Counted from the stretch's first letter, positions 17,801 to 27,416 are shown. The stretch: DNA of 64,000 nt from Actinocorallia sp. API 0066 (GCF_020991275.1 NZ_JAJLQY010000009.1:124001-188000), one strand, 5' to 3'. Numbers and translations: made by a program. Notes: generated from the sequence alone by a model not told the origin.

Positions 17801-18627
17801 TCGAGCGCACCGGCCTCACCACCTGGGACTTCCCGGAGCTGCCCCGCCTCCACGAACAGGGCAGGCTCCGGGCCTACCCCGCCCTGGTCGACCAGGGCGA
17901 AACGGTGGCGATCCGGACGTTCGGCACCGAGGACGAGCAGCGGGCCGCGATGTGGCCCGGCGTCCGCCGGATGCTCCTGCTCAACGCCCCCTCCCCGGCC
18001 AAACACCTGCAGAATGGGCTGACGAACCAGGCGAAACTCACCCTCGCGCACACCCCGCACGGGTCCGTCGCGAAGCTGTTCGCCGACGTCACCGATGCGG
18101 CCGCCGACAAGCTGATGGCCGACCACGGCGGCGTCCCCTGGACCGAGGACGGCTACCGGAAGCTGTACGACGCCGTCCGGGCCGATCTCGCCGACACCGC
18201 CGCCCAGATCCTCGGCTGGACCGAACGGGTCCTCGGCTCCCACCAGGCCGTCCAGCGCAGGCTCAAGACCACGAACAGCCTCGTGCTGGTGCCGTCGCTC
18301 ACCGACGTCAGGGCCCAGCTGGACGAGCTGGTGCATCCCGGGTTCGTCACCGAGACGGGCCTGGCCCGGCTGCCGGACCTGCTGCGCTACCTGCGGGCGA
18401 TCGAGCACCGGCTGGAGCGGCTGCCCGAGAACCCCAACCGCGACAGGCTCCTGATGGCCCAGGTGGCGGGGGTGCGCGGCGACTGGGAGCGGGCCGGCCG
18501 CCCCGCCGACGTGCGCTGGATGATCGAGGAGTACCGGGTCAGCCTGTTCGCGCAGTCGCTCGGCACCAGGTACCCGGTCTCCGACAAACGGATCAGGAAG
18601 GCGATTACCGAAGCGCGCCCCCGGTAA
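14806..18627 (+). CDS. hrpA: ATP-dependent RNA helicase HrpA
   Basis: 1273 aa, normal length for HrpA. It is a DEAH-box helicase with motif I GETGSGKTT near residue 100, motif II DEAH in LIIDEAHERSLNID near 195, motif III ITSATID and motif VI QRKGRCGRTSDG, then the winged-helix/ratchet, OB-fold and long C-terminal DUF3418 region of the HrpA family. It acts in the cytoplasm on RNA. In E. coli it is tied to mRNA processing and rescue of collided ribosomes. GTG 14806 was chosen because the upstream open frame (to 13996) runs antisense to the CAP gene. The first ~60 codons are strongly G-ending. Confidence 0.93.
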   Translation: MSGVFVSAGELRRRLGGVMVRDAVRLGRRWEGTRKIRDEGRRAKVQGEVLRQLEAAELKVATRAAAVPELRYPEQLPVSQKKDDIAAAIRDHQVVIVAGETGSGKTTQLPKICLELGRGVKGLIGHTQPRRLAARTVAERIAEELDTPFGGVVGYKVRFTDHSSDDTLVRLMTDGILLAELQHDRALEGYDTLIIDEAHERSLNIDFILGYVKQLLPRRPDLKVVITSATIDPERFSRHFDDAPIIEVSGRTYPVEVRYRPPEDDVDQAEAICDAVDELSLEAPGDILVFLSGEREIRDAADALAKKQYRNTEILPLYARLSNAEQHRVFQPHRGRRIVLATNVAETSLTVPGIKYVIDPGTARISRYSTRLKVQRLPIEAVSQASANQRKGRCGRTSDGICVRLYDEDDFVSRPEFTDPEILRTNLASVILQMTSLGLGDVAKFPFIDPPDRRAVKDGFDLLHELHALDGERTLTEIGRKLARLPVDPRMGRMILEADANGCVNEVMVIAAALSIQDPRERPSDKQQAADERHARFKDPTSDFAAYLNLWNHVREQQRELSGSQFRRGLKNDFLHYLRIREWQDLVGQLKQVGRDLGITANTTPGDPYKIHVSLLSGLLSHIGLYDAEKRDYSGARGARFAIFPGSGLFKKNPRWVVSAELVETSRLWARVNAKIEPDWVEPLAQHLVKRSYSEPHWEKNQAAVMALEKVTLYGVPLVTNRKVNYGRIDPELSRDLFIRHALVEGDWETHHRFFHANRKLLAEVGELEERARRRDIVVDDETLVDFYDQRVPADVVSGAHFDAWWKTEQRVQPDLLAFEKSMLVHETAAEVTEQDYPDTWRQGDLTFKLTYQFEPGADADGVTAHIPLHLLNQVSEDGFDWMVPGLRQDLVTALIRALPKQTRVNFVPAPDFARRVLERLVPYQGSLVDALSAELKAMTGVTVASESWQPGQISDHLRMTFRVIDKRRKRLAEGKDLAKLKRDLAPRQQQTLARSSGIERTGLTTWDFPELPRLHEQGRLRAYPALVDQGETVAIRTFGTEDEQRAAMWPGVRRMLLLNAPSPAKHLQNGLTNQAKLTLAHTPHGSVAKLFADVTDAAADKLMADHGGVPWTEDGYRKLYDAVRADLADTAAQILGWTERVLGSHQAVQRRLKTTNSLVLVPSLTDVRAQLDELVHPGFVTETGLARLPDLLRYLRAIEHRLERLPENPNRDRLLMAQVAGVRGDWERAGRPADVRWMIEEYRVSLFAQSLGTRYPVSDKRIRKAITEARPR

Positions 18628-18637
18628 TGACACTTGC

Positions 18638-20209
18638 ATGTCGGGGGACGAAGCGCTGGTCGACGCCGCACGGGCGGGAAAGCTCGACCGGGTGAGCGAG
18701 CTGCTCGCCGAGGGCGTGCCGCCCGACCTGCCCGATTCCGAGGGCACCACGGCGCTGTACGCGGCGGCGGTCGCCGGGCACGGCGAGGCGGTCCGGGCGC
18801 TGCTGGAGGCAGGCGCCGACCCGAACCGGGCGAGCCTGGGCGACAGCGACGGCCTGCCGCTGTGCGGGGCCGCCTGCTGGGGCCACGACCAGACGGTCGC
18901 CGCGCTGCTGGAGGGCGGAGCCGAGCCCGACCGCACCGAGTCGTTCGACTGGACGCCGCTGAAGTGGGCGGCGACGGGCGGGCACACCGCCGTGGTGTCG
19001 CTGCTGCTCCGGCACGGCGCCGACCCGAACGTCGCGACCCGCACCCCGCCGCTGCACCTGGCCGCCGAACGCGGGGCCGTGGACGTCGTCAGGCTGCTGC
19101 TCGGCCACGGCGCCGACCCGGCCGCCACGGACGCCGAGGGCCGCACCGCCCTGGATCTGGCGCTGCGCTGGACGGGCGTGGACATCGAGGCCGAGCTGCG
19201 CCGCCGCCAGCGGGAGACGTTCGACGAGCCGGGCCACGAGGTCGTCGTCACCCGCACCGAGCAGGACGACGAGACGGAGCTGATCAGCGTGGCGGCCGGG
19301 CGCCGGGGCGAGTTCGACGGCGCCGAGTGCGAGCTCCAGACGGGCCACGGCGCGATCGCCACGATCCTGGAGCAGCGGATGGGCATCAGGACTCCGGTGG
19401 ACGAGCTGGTCCGCCGCGCGATGGAGTTCCGCTATCTGCGTCCGACGGCCGCCGAGTCCCGCAGGCATCCGACGGAGCGTCCCGGCTGGGCCGAGACGGT
19501 CCGGGTGCTGCGTGAGCGCGACGACGCCGAGGCGCTCGACCAGGCGCTCGCGCTGGCCAACGATCCCGATCCGCTGCACCGCACGCTCGGCGTGGGGGTG
19601 CTGGCCGATCCGGCGCACCGGAGCCGGGCGCTGCCGCTGCTGCGCCGGATGGCCCGTGAGGAGGCCGATCCGGTGCTGCTCAGGGCGGTCGTGCTGGCGC
19701 TCAGCGACCACGGCGACGTCGTCGCGCTGCCCGAGCTGCTCGGGCACGCCCGGCACCCCGACCACCGGGTCCGTGACGCCGTCGGCTACGCGCTCACCCG
19801 GGTGCTGCCGCCTGAGGACCCGATGGAGACGGCCGAGCTGATCCGGCTCACCGAGGACGACCACGAGTACGTGCGCGACTGGGCCACGATGTCGCTCGGC
19901 CTGCTGGAGGCCGACGGGCCGGAGATCCGCGACGCGCTGGCCCGCAGGCTGGCGGACCCGTCCCTGGTCGTGCTGGCCGAGGCGGCGCGCGGCCTGGCCG
20001 AGCGCGGCGACCCCAGGGCCAAGGCGGGCATCCGCAGGCTGCTCACCGACCCGAACCTCGACAACTACACGCTCGACGTCGCGCTGGAGTCGGCGGCCCG
20101 GCTCGGCGATCGGGAGCTGCACGCCGACGTGCTGCGCTGCCGCCCGCTCGCCGAGTCGCACAAGCTGCACGGGGTCTGGCGGGAGGCGTTCCTCGCCACC
20201 TCGGGGTGA
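18638..20209 (+). CDS. Ankyrin-repeat / HEAT-like repeat protein
   Basis: 523 aa. Residues ~1-190 hold about five ankyrin repeats (e.g. GTTALYAAAVAGHGEAVRALLEAGADPN; TPPLHLAAERGAVDVVRLLLGHGADP). After a linker, residues ~290-520 form HEAT-like alpha-alpha repeats (ALPLLRRMAREEADPVLLRAVVLALSDHGD). It has no catalytic motif and is probably a scaffold. ATG 18638 comes 10 nt after the hrpA stop with no clear Shine-Dalgarno, so it may rely on read-through from hrpA. Confidence 0.85.
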   Translation: MSGDEALVDAARAGKLDRVSELLAEGVPPDLPDSEGTTALYAAAVAGHGEAVRALLEAGADPNRASLGDSDGLPLCGAACWGHDQTVAALLEGGAEPDRTESFDWTPLKWAATGGHTAVVSLLLRHGADPNVATRTPPLHLAAERGAVDVVRLLLGHGADPAATDAEGRTALDLALRWTGVDIEAELRRRQRETFDEPGHEVVVTRTEQDDETELISVAAGRRGEFDGAECELQTGHGAIATILEQRMGIRTPVDELVRRAMEFRYLRPTAAESRRHPTERPGWAETVRVLRERDDAEALDQALALANDPDPLHRTLGVGVLADPAHRSRALPLLRRMAREEADPVLLRAVVLALSDHGDVVALPELLGHARHPDHRVRDAVGYALTRVLPPEDPMETAELIRLTEDDHEYVRDWATMSLGLLEADGPEIRDALARRLADPSLVVLAEAARGLAERGDPRAKAGIRRLLTDPNLDNYTLDVALESAARLGDRELHADVLRCRPLAESHKLHGVWREAFLATSG

Positions 20210-20356
20210 CGTTTCGGGCACGGCTGCTTAACGCGAACCGCCCGGCGCTCTGCGTCGTGTGACACTACTCGCGGATCACCGATGAAGATAGATTGAACGT
20301 TCATCCTCCGTTGTCGCACTCCGTGCGTCGCATGTCCCCCCTCCCGGAGCCCTCAG

Positions 20357-23215
20357 GTGTCGCCCGTGTCCGACCTCCCGCCCCCGACGCCGACGCCGGA
20401 CCGCCTGGTCGGACGAGCCGAGACCCTCGCCGCCTTCGCCGAGATCCTCGCCCGGCCGGACTTCTCCTTCCTGTCGCTGGTCGGTGAGCCGGGCGTCGGC
20501 AAGTCCCGGCTGCTCGCCGAACTGGCCGCCGCCGCGCGCGGCAAAGGCCGGCTCACCCTGTGGGGCCGCGCCGCCGAGTTCGACGAGGAGATGCCCTACG
20601 GGGCCGTCGTGGACGCGCTGGACGACCACCTGGAGTCGTCTCCGGAGGTGCCGCGCAGGCTCGGTCCCGGCGCCGTCCGGCTGCTCGGCACCGTCTTCCC
20701 GGCGCTGGAGGACGCGGCGGCGGGCGAGGCGACGGGCGCGCCGGGCCGCTACCGGCTGCACAAGGCGGTCCGGCAGCTTCTGGACGAGCTGGCCCGCGAC
20801 GACGGCCTCGTGCTCATCCTGGACGACCTGCACTGGGCCGACCACGCGACGGTCGAACTCCTCGACCACCTCGTCCGGCACCCGCCGCGCGGCCGGGTCC
20901 TCGTCGCGATCGCCTACCGGCCCGTCCAGGCGATGCCGAGGCTGGGCGCGCTGGCCGAGGCGGGTGAACAGGTGACCGTCGGGCCGCTCAGCCTGGAGGA
21001 GGCCGCCCAGTTGCTCGGCGGCGACCCTTCGGCCGAGCGTTGCCGCCGCCTGTATGACGCGAGCGGAGGCAACCCCTTCTACCTGGACGCCCTCGCGCGC
21101 GGCGAACGGGCGCAGGAGGACGCCGACGAGGCCGACGAGCTGCCTCGGGCCGTGCGGGCGGCGCTGCTGCTTGAGGTGAGCCGCCTCTCGGCGGGGGCGC
21201 AGGTCGCCGCCCAGGGCGCCGCCGTCGCGGCCGACGAGTTCGACCCGGTGCTCGTCGCCGTCGCCGCCGACATCAGCGAGGAGTTCGCCCTGTCGGCGAT
21301 CGACGAGCTCGTCGCGCGGGACGTGGTGCGGCCTTCGGCGCCCGGCCGGTTCCGGTTCCGGCACCCGCTCGTCAGGCAGGCCGTCTACCTCCAGGCCGCC
21401 GCGGGCTGGCGCCTGGCCGCGCACGGCAGGGTCGCCGCCCACCTGACGGCGCTGGGCGCGCCCGCGAGCGTCCGGGCCCGGCACGTAGAACGTTCCGCGC
21501 GGTTCGGCGACCAGACGGCGATCGACGTGCTCGTCGCGGCCGCCCGCGCCGCCGCCGGGCCCGCCCCGGCCACCGCGGTGCACCGGCTGCGCGCCGCGCT
21601 GCGGCTGATGCCGCCGAGTGAGCCGCGCCGGTTCGGGCTGCTCGTGGAGCTGGTCCGGGCGCAGCTGTCCAGCGGCAGGCTGGAGGACGCCCGGCGCACC
21701 GCGATCGAGGTGCTCGGCCTGCTGCCCGAGGACGACCAGATCATGCGGGCCATCGCCGTCCGCGCGCTGGCCCTGGTGGAACGCCAGCTCGACCGGCCGC
21801 AGCAGGCGCGCGCGGTGCTGCTCGCCGAGCTGAAGCGGCTGCCGGTGCGGCAGTCGGCGATCGCGATACCGCTGCGGCTGCGCCTGGTGGCCGAGAGCCT
21901 TTTGCGCAACGACAGCAGGGCCGCCCAGGCCGTTCTCGACCTCATCCCCGACATCAGCCGCGACTGGCCGCCCGGCCTCGACGTCGCGGTCGCCGCGCTG
22001 CGGGGGCTGCCCGCGCACGCGGCGGGCCGGACGGGCGAGGCGTACCGGTTCCTGGAGACGGCCGCGCAGCAGCTCGCGCTGACCCCCGACGAGCACCTCG
22101 TCGACTGGATGGACATCCTCACCTGGCTCGGCTGGACCGAGGTGCTCATCGGACGGCCCGACCGCTCCGTCCGGCACTTCACCCGGCTCGTCGCGATCGC
22201 CAGGCCGCACGAGATGGGCTACGTCGTCTCGAACATGCTCGCCGGGCAGGCCCGCGCGTCGGCGATGGCGGGCGCGCTCGGCGCCGCCTCCGCCGCCGCC
22301 GAGGAGGCGGCCGACCTCGCCCGGATGATCGGCTCCGGCATGCAGCTCGTGTTCGCGCAGACGCAGGGCTGCCTAGCCGCCGCCTGGGCGGGCGACACAG
22401 CGCGCGCGCTGGCCTGCGCCGAAGAAGCGCGCGCGACGGGCACCGGCGAGGGCGAGGTGTGGGGCTCGATGTCCCGGCACGCGCACGGCGTGGCGCTGCT
22501 CGCCGACGGACGGCCGGAGGAGGGCGTCCGCGAGCTGCGGGCCGCCTGCCGCGACTTCGACGACCCCGTGCTCGACCCGGCGACGCTGCTGTCGTGCGCC
22601 GAACTGCTCGCGGGCGCCGAGGCGGCGCGCGGCGATCTGGGCGAGGCGCGGCGCTGGGCAGGGCTCGCGGCGGGCTCGCTCCAGGAGGAGTGGGAGTTCG
22701 GCGCCGGGCTCGCGGAACTCGCCGGGGCGCACGCCGAGCTGTCGGCGTCACGGGCGCGGCGGGCCGCGGAGCTGCTGGACGGGCATCCGATCGAGCGGGG
22801 CAGGGCGCGGCTCACCGCCGGCGTCCTTGAGGCGGACCGGGAGACGGCGCTGGCCGACCTGTCCGTCGCCGCGTCGCTGTTCGCGGAGCACGGGGCCGAG
22901 GGGCTGCACGCCCAGGCCGTCCGGGAGCAGCGGGCGCGGGGGGTGCGGGTGCCGGTCGCGCGGGCCAAGGGGCGCGGCGGCCCCGGCGGGCTGTCGCGGC
23001 GCGAGCTCGAGGTCGCGCTGCTCGTCGCCGAGGACTACACGAACCAGCAGATCGCGGACAAGCTCGTGATCAGTGTGCGGACCGTCGAGACGCACCTGTC
23101 GAACATCTTCAGCAAGCTGGAGGTCGCCTCGCGGGTGGGGGTGGCCGGCGCGGTCCGTGGTCTCGGGGATCCGGGCACGGACGGACGCGAGGCTACGGGT
23201 TCCGTCTCGGGGTGA
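20357..23215 (+). CDS. LuxR-family (LAL-type) ATP-binding transcriptional regulator
   Basis: 952 aa. The N-terminal AAA/STAND module shows Walker [12 protein letters not shown] near residue 45 and Walker [12 protein letters not shown] near 155. A long TPR-like middle and a C-terminal LuxR HTH ([42 protein letters not shown]) follow. Large ATP-binding LuxR (LAL) regulators often activate catabolic or secondary-metabolic genes. Here the next genes downstream are an alpha/beta hydrolase and a GMC oxidase, possible targets. GTG 20357 follows GGAG at 7 nt. Confidence 0.92.
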   Translation: MSPVSDLPPPTPTPDRLVGRAETLAAFAEILARPDFSFLSLVGEPGVGKSRLLAELAAAARGKGRLTLWGRAAEFDEEMPYGAVVDALDDHLESSPEVPRRLGPGAVRLLGTVFPALEDAAAGEATGAPGRYRLHKAVRQLLDELARDDGLVLILDDLHWADHATVELLDHLVRHPPRGRVLVAIAYRPVQAMPRLGALAEAGEQVTVGPLSLEEAAQLLGGDPSAERCRRLYDASGGNPFYLDALARGERAQEDADEADELPRAVRAALLLEVSRLSAGAQVAAQGAAVAADEFDPVLVAVAADISEEFALSAIDELVARDVVRPSAPGRFRFRHPLVRQAVYLQAAAGWRLAAHGRVAAHLTALGAPASVRARHVERSARFGDQTAIDVLVAAARAAAGPAPATAVHRLRAALRLMPPSEPRRFGLLVELVRAQLSSGRLEDARRTAIEVLGLLPEDDQIMRAIAVRALALVERQLDRPQQARAVLLAELKRLPVRQSAIAIPLRLRLVAESLLRNDSRAAQAVLDLIPDISRDWPPGLDVAVAALRGLPAHAAGRTGEAYRFLETAAQQLALTPDEHLVDWMDILTWLGWTEVLIGRPDRSVRHFTRLVAIARPHEMGYVVSNMLAGQARASAMAGALGAASAAAEEAADLARMIGSGMQLVFAQTQGCLAAAWAGDTARALACAEEARATGTGEGEVWGSMSRHAHGVALLADGRPEEGVRELRAACRDFDDPVLDPATLLSCAELLAGAEAARGDLGEARRWAGLAAGSLQEEWEFGAGLAELAGAHAELSASRARRAAELLDGHPIERGRARLTAGVLEADRETALADLSVAASLFAEHGAEGLHAQAVREQRARGVRVPVARAKGRGGPGGLSRRELEVALLVAEDYTNQQIADKLVISVRTVETHLSNIFSKLEVASRVGVAGAVRGLGDPGTDGREATGSVSG

Positions 23216-23333
23216 CCCGTACCGCACACCTACGGGGGAACCTCCGTGTTTCCCACGATGTCCGATAAGTGGGGCTTGCGGGAGAGTTGGTGTCGGCGGG
23301 ACACCGCCGCGGCGCCGCGGAAGGGCAAGGAAG

Positions 23334-24416
23334 ATGACCGACAGGATTCCCAGGTTCACCCTCAAAGGGGTGACCGGCACGGAGATGTCGGAGCGACTGT
23401 TCGCCACCGAGGACGGGCTCGGGCTCAGCCTGACCCGCTTCCACCGGGCGGACTGCGACGACGTCGTGCTCCTGATCCACGGGCTCACCCTGTCGCGGGA
23501 CATGTTCATCATGCCCGAGCACACCAACCTGGTGACCCACCTGCTCGACCACGGGTTCACCGACGTGTGGACGCTCGACTACCGGATGAGCAACCGGTTC
23601 CCCTACGACATGGAGACCCACCGGTTCACCCTCGACGACGTCGCCGCCTACGACCACCCGGCCGCCCTCGAAGCGCTCCGGGAGGTCGTCGGAGACCGCA
23701 GGATCCACGTCATCGCGCACTGCCTCGGCTCGGTGACGTTCATGGCGAGCCTCTTCGGCGGACTCGTCGACGGGATCAGCAGCGTCGTCGCCAACAGCGT
23801 CTCGCTGCACCCGCGCGTCTCCAGGTGGGCGTCGCTGAAACTGCGGTTCGGGCCCGCGCTCGCCGAGTACGGGCTCGGCATGCCGGTCCTCGACCCCAGG
23901 TTCGGGGACGCGCCCTGGTTCACCCGGCGCAAGATCTTCTCCCGGGTGGTCTCGCTGTTCCATCCCGAATGCCGGGACTCCGCGTGCCACATGCTCAGCT
24001 TCATGTGGGGCGACGGCAAACCCGCGATGTTCTCCCACGAGACGCTGCACGAGGTCACGCACGCGCGGATGGCCGACCTGTGCGGGGCCAGCGGCGTCCA
24101 CTACTACCGGCACGTCCACAAGATGATCGACGCCGGACACATCGTGCCGTTCTCCGCCGAGGAGACCCGCCTCCCCGACGTCACGGCCGACCTCGCGTCG
24201 GTCCAGACCCCGATCCTGTTCCTGGCCGGGACGGAGAACCACGTCTTCACCGACTCCAACATCGTCACCCACGCCGCCCTGGAACAGGCGGCACCCGGCA
24301 GGCACGAACTGGAGCTGCTCCCCGGTTACGGCCACGTCGATCCGTTCGTCGGGAAGAAGGCGCATGAGGACGTCTTCCCGCGCATCGTCGAGTTCCTCAA
24401 GAAAAAGGCGGTCTGA
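23334..24416 (+). CDS. Alpha/beta hydrolase
   Basis: 360 aa, alpha/beta-hydrolase fold. It shows the oxyanion region LLIHGLTLSRDMF, a nucleophile elbow in IHVIAHCLGSVTF (centre C in GHxLG-type context: H-C-L-G-S) and a late His in PGYGHVDPFVGKKAHEDVF. The canonical G-x-S-x-G is altered to A-H-C-L-G, so Cys would sit at the nucleophile position, as in PHA synthase or dienelactone hydrolase-like enzymes. ATG 23334 has AAGGAAG upstream. It ends 4 nt before the cholesterol-oxidase-like gene, so the two likely act in one pathway, perhaps sterol or lipid turnover. Confidence 0.85.
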   Translation: MTDRIPRFTLKGVTGTEMSERLFATEDGLGLSLTRFHRADCDDVVLLIHGLTLSRDMFIMPEHTNLVTHLLDHGFTDVWTLDYRMSNRFPYDMETHRFTLDDVAAYDHPAALEALREVVGDRRIHVIAHCLGSVTFMASLFGGLVDGISSVVANSVSLHPRVSRWASLKLRFGPALAEYGLGMPVLDPRFGDAPWFTRRKIFSRVVSLFHPECRDSACHMLSFMWGDGKPAMFSHETLHEVTHARMADLCGASGVHYYRHVHKMIDAGHIVPFSAEETRLPDVTADLASVQTPILFLAGTENHVFTDSNIVTHAALEQAAPGRHELELLPGYGHVDPFVGKKAHEDVFPRIVEFLKKKAV

Positions 24417-24420
24417 ACCG

Positions 24421-26769
24421 ATGTCCGGGGTGGTGGAGACGGTCGACGCCGTCGTCATCGGGTCAGGGTTCGGCGGATCCGTCGCCGCGCTCCGGCTCGC
24501 CGAAGCGGGACAGACGACCGTCGTGCTGGAACGCGGGCGGCCCTACGCGCCGGGCGACTTCCCGCGCACCCCCGCCGACCTCGGCCGGGCCTTCTGGGAC
24601 CCGGACGAGAACCTCTACGGGATGTTCGACGTCTGGCGCTTCAAAGGATTCGACGCGGTCGTCTCCTCGGGGCTGGGCGGCGGCTCCCTCATCTACGCGA
24701 ACGTGCTCCTGCGCAAGGACGAGAAGTGGTTCGTCCACGAGCAGCGGCTGCCGGGGGGCGGCTACGAGCACTGGCCCGTGACGCGGAAGGAGCTCGACCC
24801 GTACTACCAACTGGCCGAGGACACCATCGGCGTCGAACCGTACCCGGTGCAGCACCCGCCGTACGCCCAGACCCCCAAGACCCTCGCGATGCAGGACGCG
24901 GCAGCCGAGCTGGGGCTCGACTGGTTCCGTCCGCCGCTCGCCGTCAGCTTCGGCACGCACACAGGGGCCGTGCCGGAGCCCGGGAAGCCCATCGCGGACC
25001 GGGGGTACCCCAACCTGCACGGGGTGCAACGGCGCACCTGCAGGCTGAGCGGCGAGTGCGACATCGGCTGCAACGCCGGCGCCAAGAACACCCTCGACCA
25101 CACCTACCTGTCGGCGGCGGCCCATCGGGGGGCGGACCTGCGGACGCTGCACGAGGCGCTCCGGATCAGGCGCCGCGACGGCGGGGGCTACCTCGTCGAC
25201 TACCGGCGGCACGATCCGGCGACCGGCGGGACGGCGACCGGGACGCTGGGCTGCGCCCGGCTCGTCCTGGCCGCCGGCACGTTCGGGACCACACGGCTGC
25301 TGCTGCGCTCGAAGCTGCCGGGCATCAGCTCCGCGCTCGGCACGCGGCTGTGTGGGAACGGCGACCTGCTCACGTTCCTCACCGGCGTCAAGAACAGCGC
25401 CCGCACCGGGCCGCTCGACGTCGCCAAGGGGCCGGTGATCACCAGCGCGATCCGGCTGCCCGACCAGCTCGACGGCATCGGCACCGAACGCGGCGCCTAC
25501 ATCGAGGAAGGCGGCTACCCGGGGTTCGTCGACTGGATGACGGCGGGGCTCGACGTGCCCGGCCAGATCACGCGCGCCGTCCGGCTGCTGTGGGACAGGT
25601 TCACCGACTTCCTGTCCGGCGAGCGCGACACCAACCTCTCGGCCGAGATCTCCGAGCTGCTCACCGGCAAGTCCGTCTCGGCGCACGCGCTGCCGCTGCT
25701 CGGCATGGGCCGCGACATCCCCGACGGGGTGCTGCGCCTGGACCGCGACGGACGGCTCACCGCCGACTGGACCGTCGAGACCAGCCGCGCCTACTTCGAA
25801 CGGGTCCGCGCCACCATGCGGCGGATCGGCGACGTGCTCGGCGCGGACTACGCCGACAGTCCGCTCTGGCTGCGCAAACGCGTCGTCAGCGTGCACCCGC
25901 TCGGCGGCGCGCCGCTGGGCCGCCACCCCGGCGAGGGCGTGTGCGACCCGTTCGGCGAGGTCTTCGGGCTGCCCGGAATGTACATCGCGGACGGGTCCGC
26001 GATGCCGGGTCCGGTGGGGGCGAACCCGTCACTGACCATCGCGGCGCTCGCGGAGCGGATGAGCCGCCAGATGCTCCACGGGGACGTCGAGAGCCTGGCG
26101 GGCGCCGGGACGGGGGCGGGGGCGGCCGGGGGGGCCGCCACGCCGCCTCGTCCGCGCGGGGCGACGGGCCTGTCGTTCACCGAGGAGATGAAGGGCGGCT
26201 ACGTCGCGGGGGCGACCGAGCCGCACGGCGGGGAGGCGGGCGAGCGGCTGTCGTTCCGCCTGACCATCACCGCCGACGACGTCGAACGCTTCCTGCGCGA
26301 CCCGGCGCGGCTGGCCCGCGCCGAGGGCTGGATCGAGGCGGCGTCCTTCGGCGGCCGCCGCCGCGTCGAACACGGCTCCTTCAACCTTTTTGTCACCCCC
26401 GGTGGTGACGCCGACCGCCGCGAGATGCGCTACCTCCTGCACTTCACCGACGTGCACGGCGCCCCCCGCACCCTCGCGGGCTGGAAGGACATCCAGGTCG
26501 GCCCCCCCACCCACATCTGGCCCGACACCACAACCCTCTACTACCGCGTCCTGGACGGCCACGTCCCCGCCCCGGACCCCGACCACCCGGCCCCCACCTC
26601 CGTCCTGGGCGCCGGCACCCTCCACATCCGCCTCGCCGACTTCCTGGAACAACTCACCACCTTCCGCACCGACGGCCCCGACGACCTCAAAGCCCTCACC
26701 CGCTTCGGCCGCTTCTTCCTCGGCGAACTCTGGGACGTCTACGGCCCCACCAACCACACCCCCGCCTAA
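24421..26769 (+). CDS. GMC oxidoreductase (cholesterol oxidase-like) with C-terminal extension
   Basis: 782 aa. An FAD-binding GMC enzyme: dinucleotide motif VVIGSGFGGSVAALRLAEAG at residues ~11-30, GLGGGSLIYANVLLR, a cysteine-rich insert (CRLSGECDIGCNAGAKNTLD) and the C-terminal VHPLGGAPLG ... YIADGSAMPGPVGANPSLTIAALAER. This resembles the type I (VAO-unrelated) cholesterol oxidase ChoD branch. About 220 residues follow the GMC core, with a second domain (LSFTEEMKGGYVAG to the end) that I do not recognise. ATG 24421 follows the hydrolase stop. The 3' end is extremely C-rich at third positions. Confidence 0.9.
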   Translation: MSGVVETVDAVVIGSGFGGSVAALRLAEAGQTTVVLERGRPYAPGDFPRTPADLGRAFWDPDENLYGMFDVWRFKGFDAVVSSGLGGGSLIYANVLLRKDEKWFVHEQRLPGGGYEHWPVTRKELDPYYQLAEDTIGVEPYPVQHPPYAQTPKTLAMQDAAAELGLDWFRPPLAVSFGTHTGAVPEPGKPIADRGYPNLHGVQRRTCRLSGECDIGCNAGAKNTLDHTYLSAAAHRGADLRTLHEALRIRRRDGGGYLVDYRRHDPATGGTATGTLGCARLVLAAGTFGTTRLLLRSKLPGISSALGTRLCGNGDLLTFLTGVKNSARTGPLDVAKGPVITSAIRLPDQLDGIGTERGAYIEEGGYPGFVDWMTAGLDVPGQITRAVRLLWDRFTDFLSGERDTNLSAEISELLTGKSVSAHALPLLGMGRDIPDGVLRLDRDGRLTADWTVETSRAYFERVRATMRRIGDVLGADYADSPLWLRKRVVSVHPLGGAPLGRHPGEGVCDPFGEVFGLPGMYIADGSAMPGPVGANPSLTIAALAERMSRQMLHGDVESLAGAGTGAGAAGGAATPPRPRGATGLSFTEEMKGGYVAGATEPHGGEAGERLSFRLTITADDVERFLRDPARLARAEGWIEAASFGGRRRVEHGSFNLFVTPGGDADRREMRYLLHFTDVHGAPRTLAGWKDIQVGPPTHIWPDTTTLYYRVLDGHVPAPDPDHPAPTSVLGAGTLHIRLADFLEQLTTFRTDGPDDLKALTRFGRFFLGELWDVYGPTNHTPA

Positions 26770-26793
26770 CCCCGTCCCGGCCGGCTCGGCTGG

Positions 26794-27051
26794 TCACTCG
26801 TAGTGCGTGCGACAGGCGATGATCTGGACGGTGTCAGCCTGCACGGCGTAGACGACGCGGTGTTCCGCGGTGATGCGACGTGACCAGAAGCCCGCCAGGT
26901 TCTGCCGGAGCGGCTCGGGCTTGCCGATGCCTTCGTAGCCGTTGCGGCAGATGTCTTCGATGAGCCGGTTCAGTCGCCTGAGAGTGGCACGGTCGTTCCG
27001 CTGCCACCAGAGATAGTCGTCCCAGGCTTCGGGCGTGAAAAGGATCTTCAC
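26794..27051 (-). CDS. yoeB: Txe/YoeB-family toxin (mRNA interferase)
   Basis: 85 aa, full family length. The fold is RelE-like with YoeB signatures: WDDYLWWQRND near the start, GKPEPLRQNLAGFWSRRITAEHRVVYAV in the middle and the terminal CRTHYE with the His-Tyr pair needed for RNA cleavage. It cleaves mRNA in translating ribosomes when free of antitoxin. GTG 27051 overlaps the antitoxin stop by 4 nt, the usual antitoxin-first operon. Confidence 0.92.
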   Translation of the reverse strand: MKILFTPEAWDDYLWWQRNDRATLRRLNRLIEDICRNGYEGIGKPEPLRQNLAGFWSRRITAEHRVVYAVQADTVQIIACRTHYE

Positions 27052-27320
27052 TCGGCGTCCTGGTCCTCTTCCTCAAGGAGTTCGTGCGGCTCGACCTGCC
27101 CTACGCGCAGGCTCTGGATGGAAGCCGCGAGGTGTCGGGCGTTGGCGGGGACGCCGAGGAGGAACGCGGTCTCCTTCAACGATTCGTATTCGCGCAGGCT
27201 GATCACAACAGCCGGTTCGCGGCCCGCCCGGGTCACCACGATCTCGTCAAGATCCTCGGTGACACGGTCCAGGGCGGCCGCCAGGTTCGAGCGGAACTCG
27301 CTCGCGGACATCGGGTGCAT
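27048..27320 (-). CDS. yefM: YefM/Phd-family antitoxin
   Basis: 90 aa. The N-terminal DNA-binding/dimer fold of the Phd/YefM family is visible (SASEFRSNLAAALDRVTEDLDEIVVTRAGREPAVVISLREYESLKET), with an acidic flexible C-terminus (PHELLEEEDQDAE) that wraps the toxin. ATG 27320 has AGAGGGGG four nt upstream; the frame is open to 27371 but that part holds the operator. It should neutralise the downstream YoeB and repress the operon. Confidence 0.92.
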   Translation of the reverse strand: MHPMSASEFRSNLAAALDRVTEDLDEIVVTRAGREPAVVISLREYESLKETAFLLGVPANARHLAASIQSLRVGQVEPHELLEEEDQDAE

Positions 27321-27344
27321 CTGTCCCCCTCTTTTCCACAAAGC

Positions 27345-27360
27345 GTACGTGATCACGTAC
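27345..27360 (-). promoter_or_regulatory. Palindromic operator of the yefM-yoeB operon
   Basis: GTACGTGATCACGTAC is a perfect 16-bp palindrome 25 nt upstream of the antitoxin start. YefM proteins bind palindromes with GTAC half-sites, so this is the likely autoregulatory site. Confidence 0.7.
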
Positions 27361-27416
27361 ATAGGACGCAAGCTCCGGACGAACAGCGACGGCCGGTGGG
27401 ACGGGACGCGGGGGTG

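Noticed and set aside
24463-25926. 487-codon minus-strand frame inside the GMC oxidoreductase gene
   Set aside because: The plus-strand frame has clear FAD-binding and GMC motifs; the antisense frame has none.
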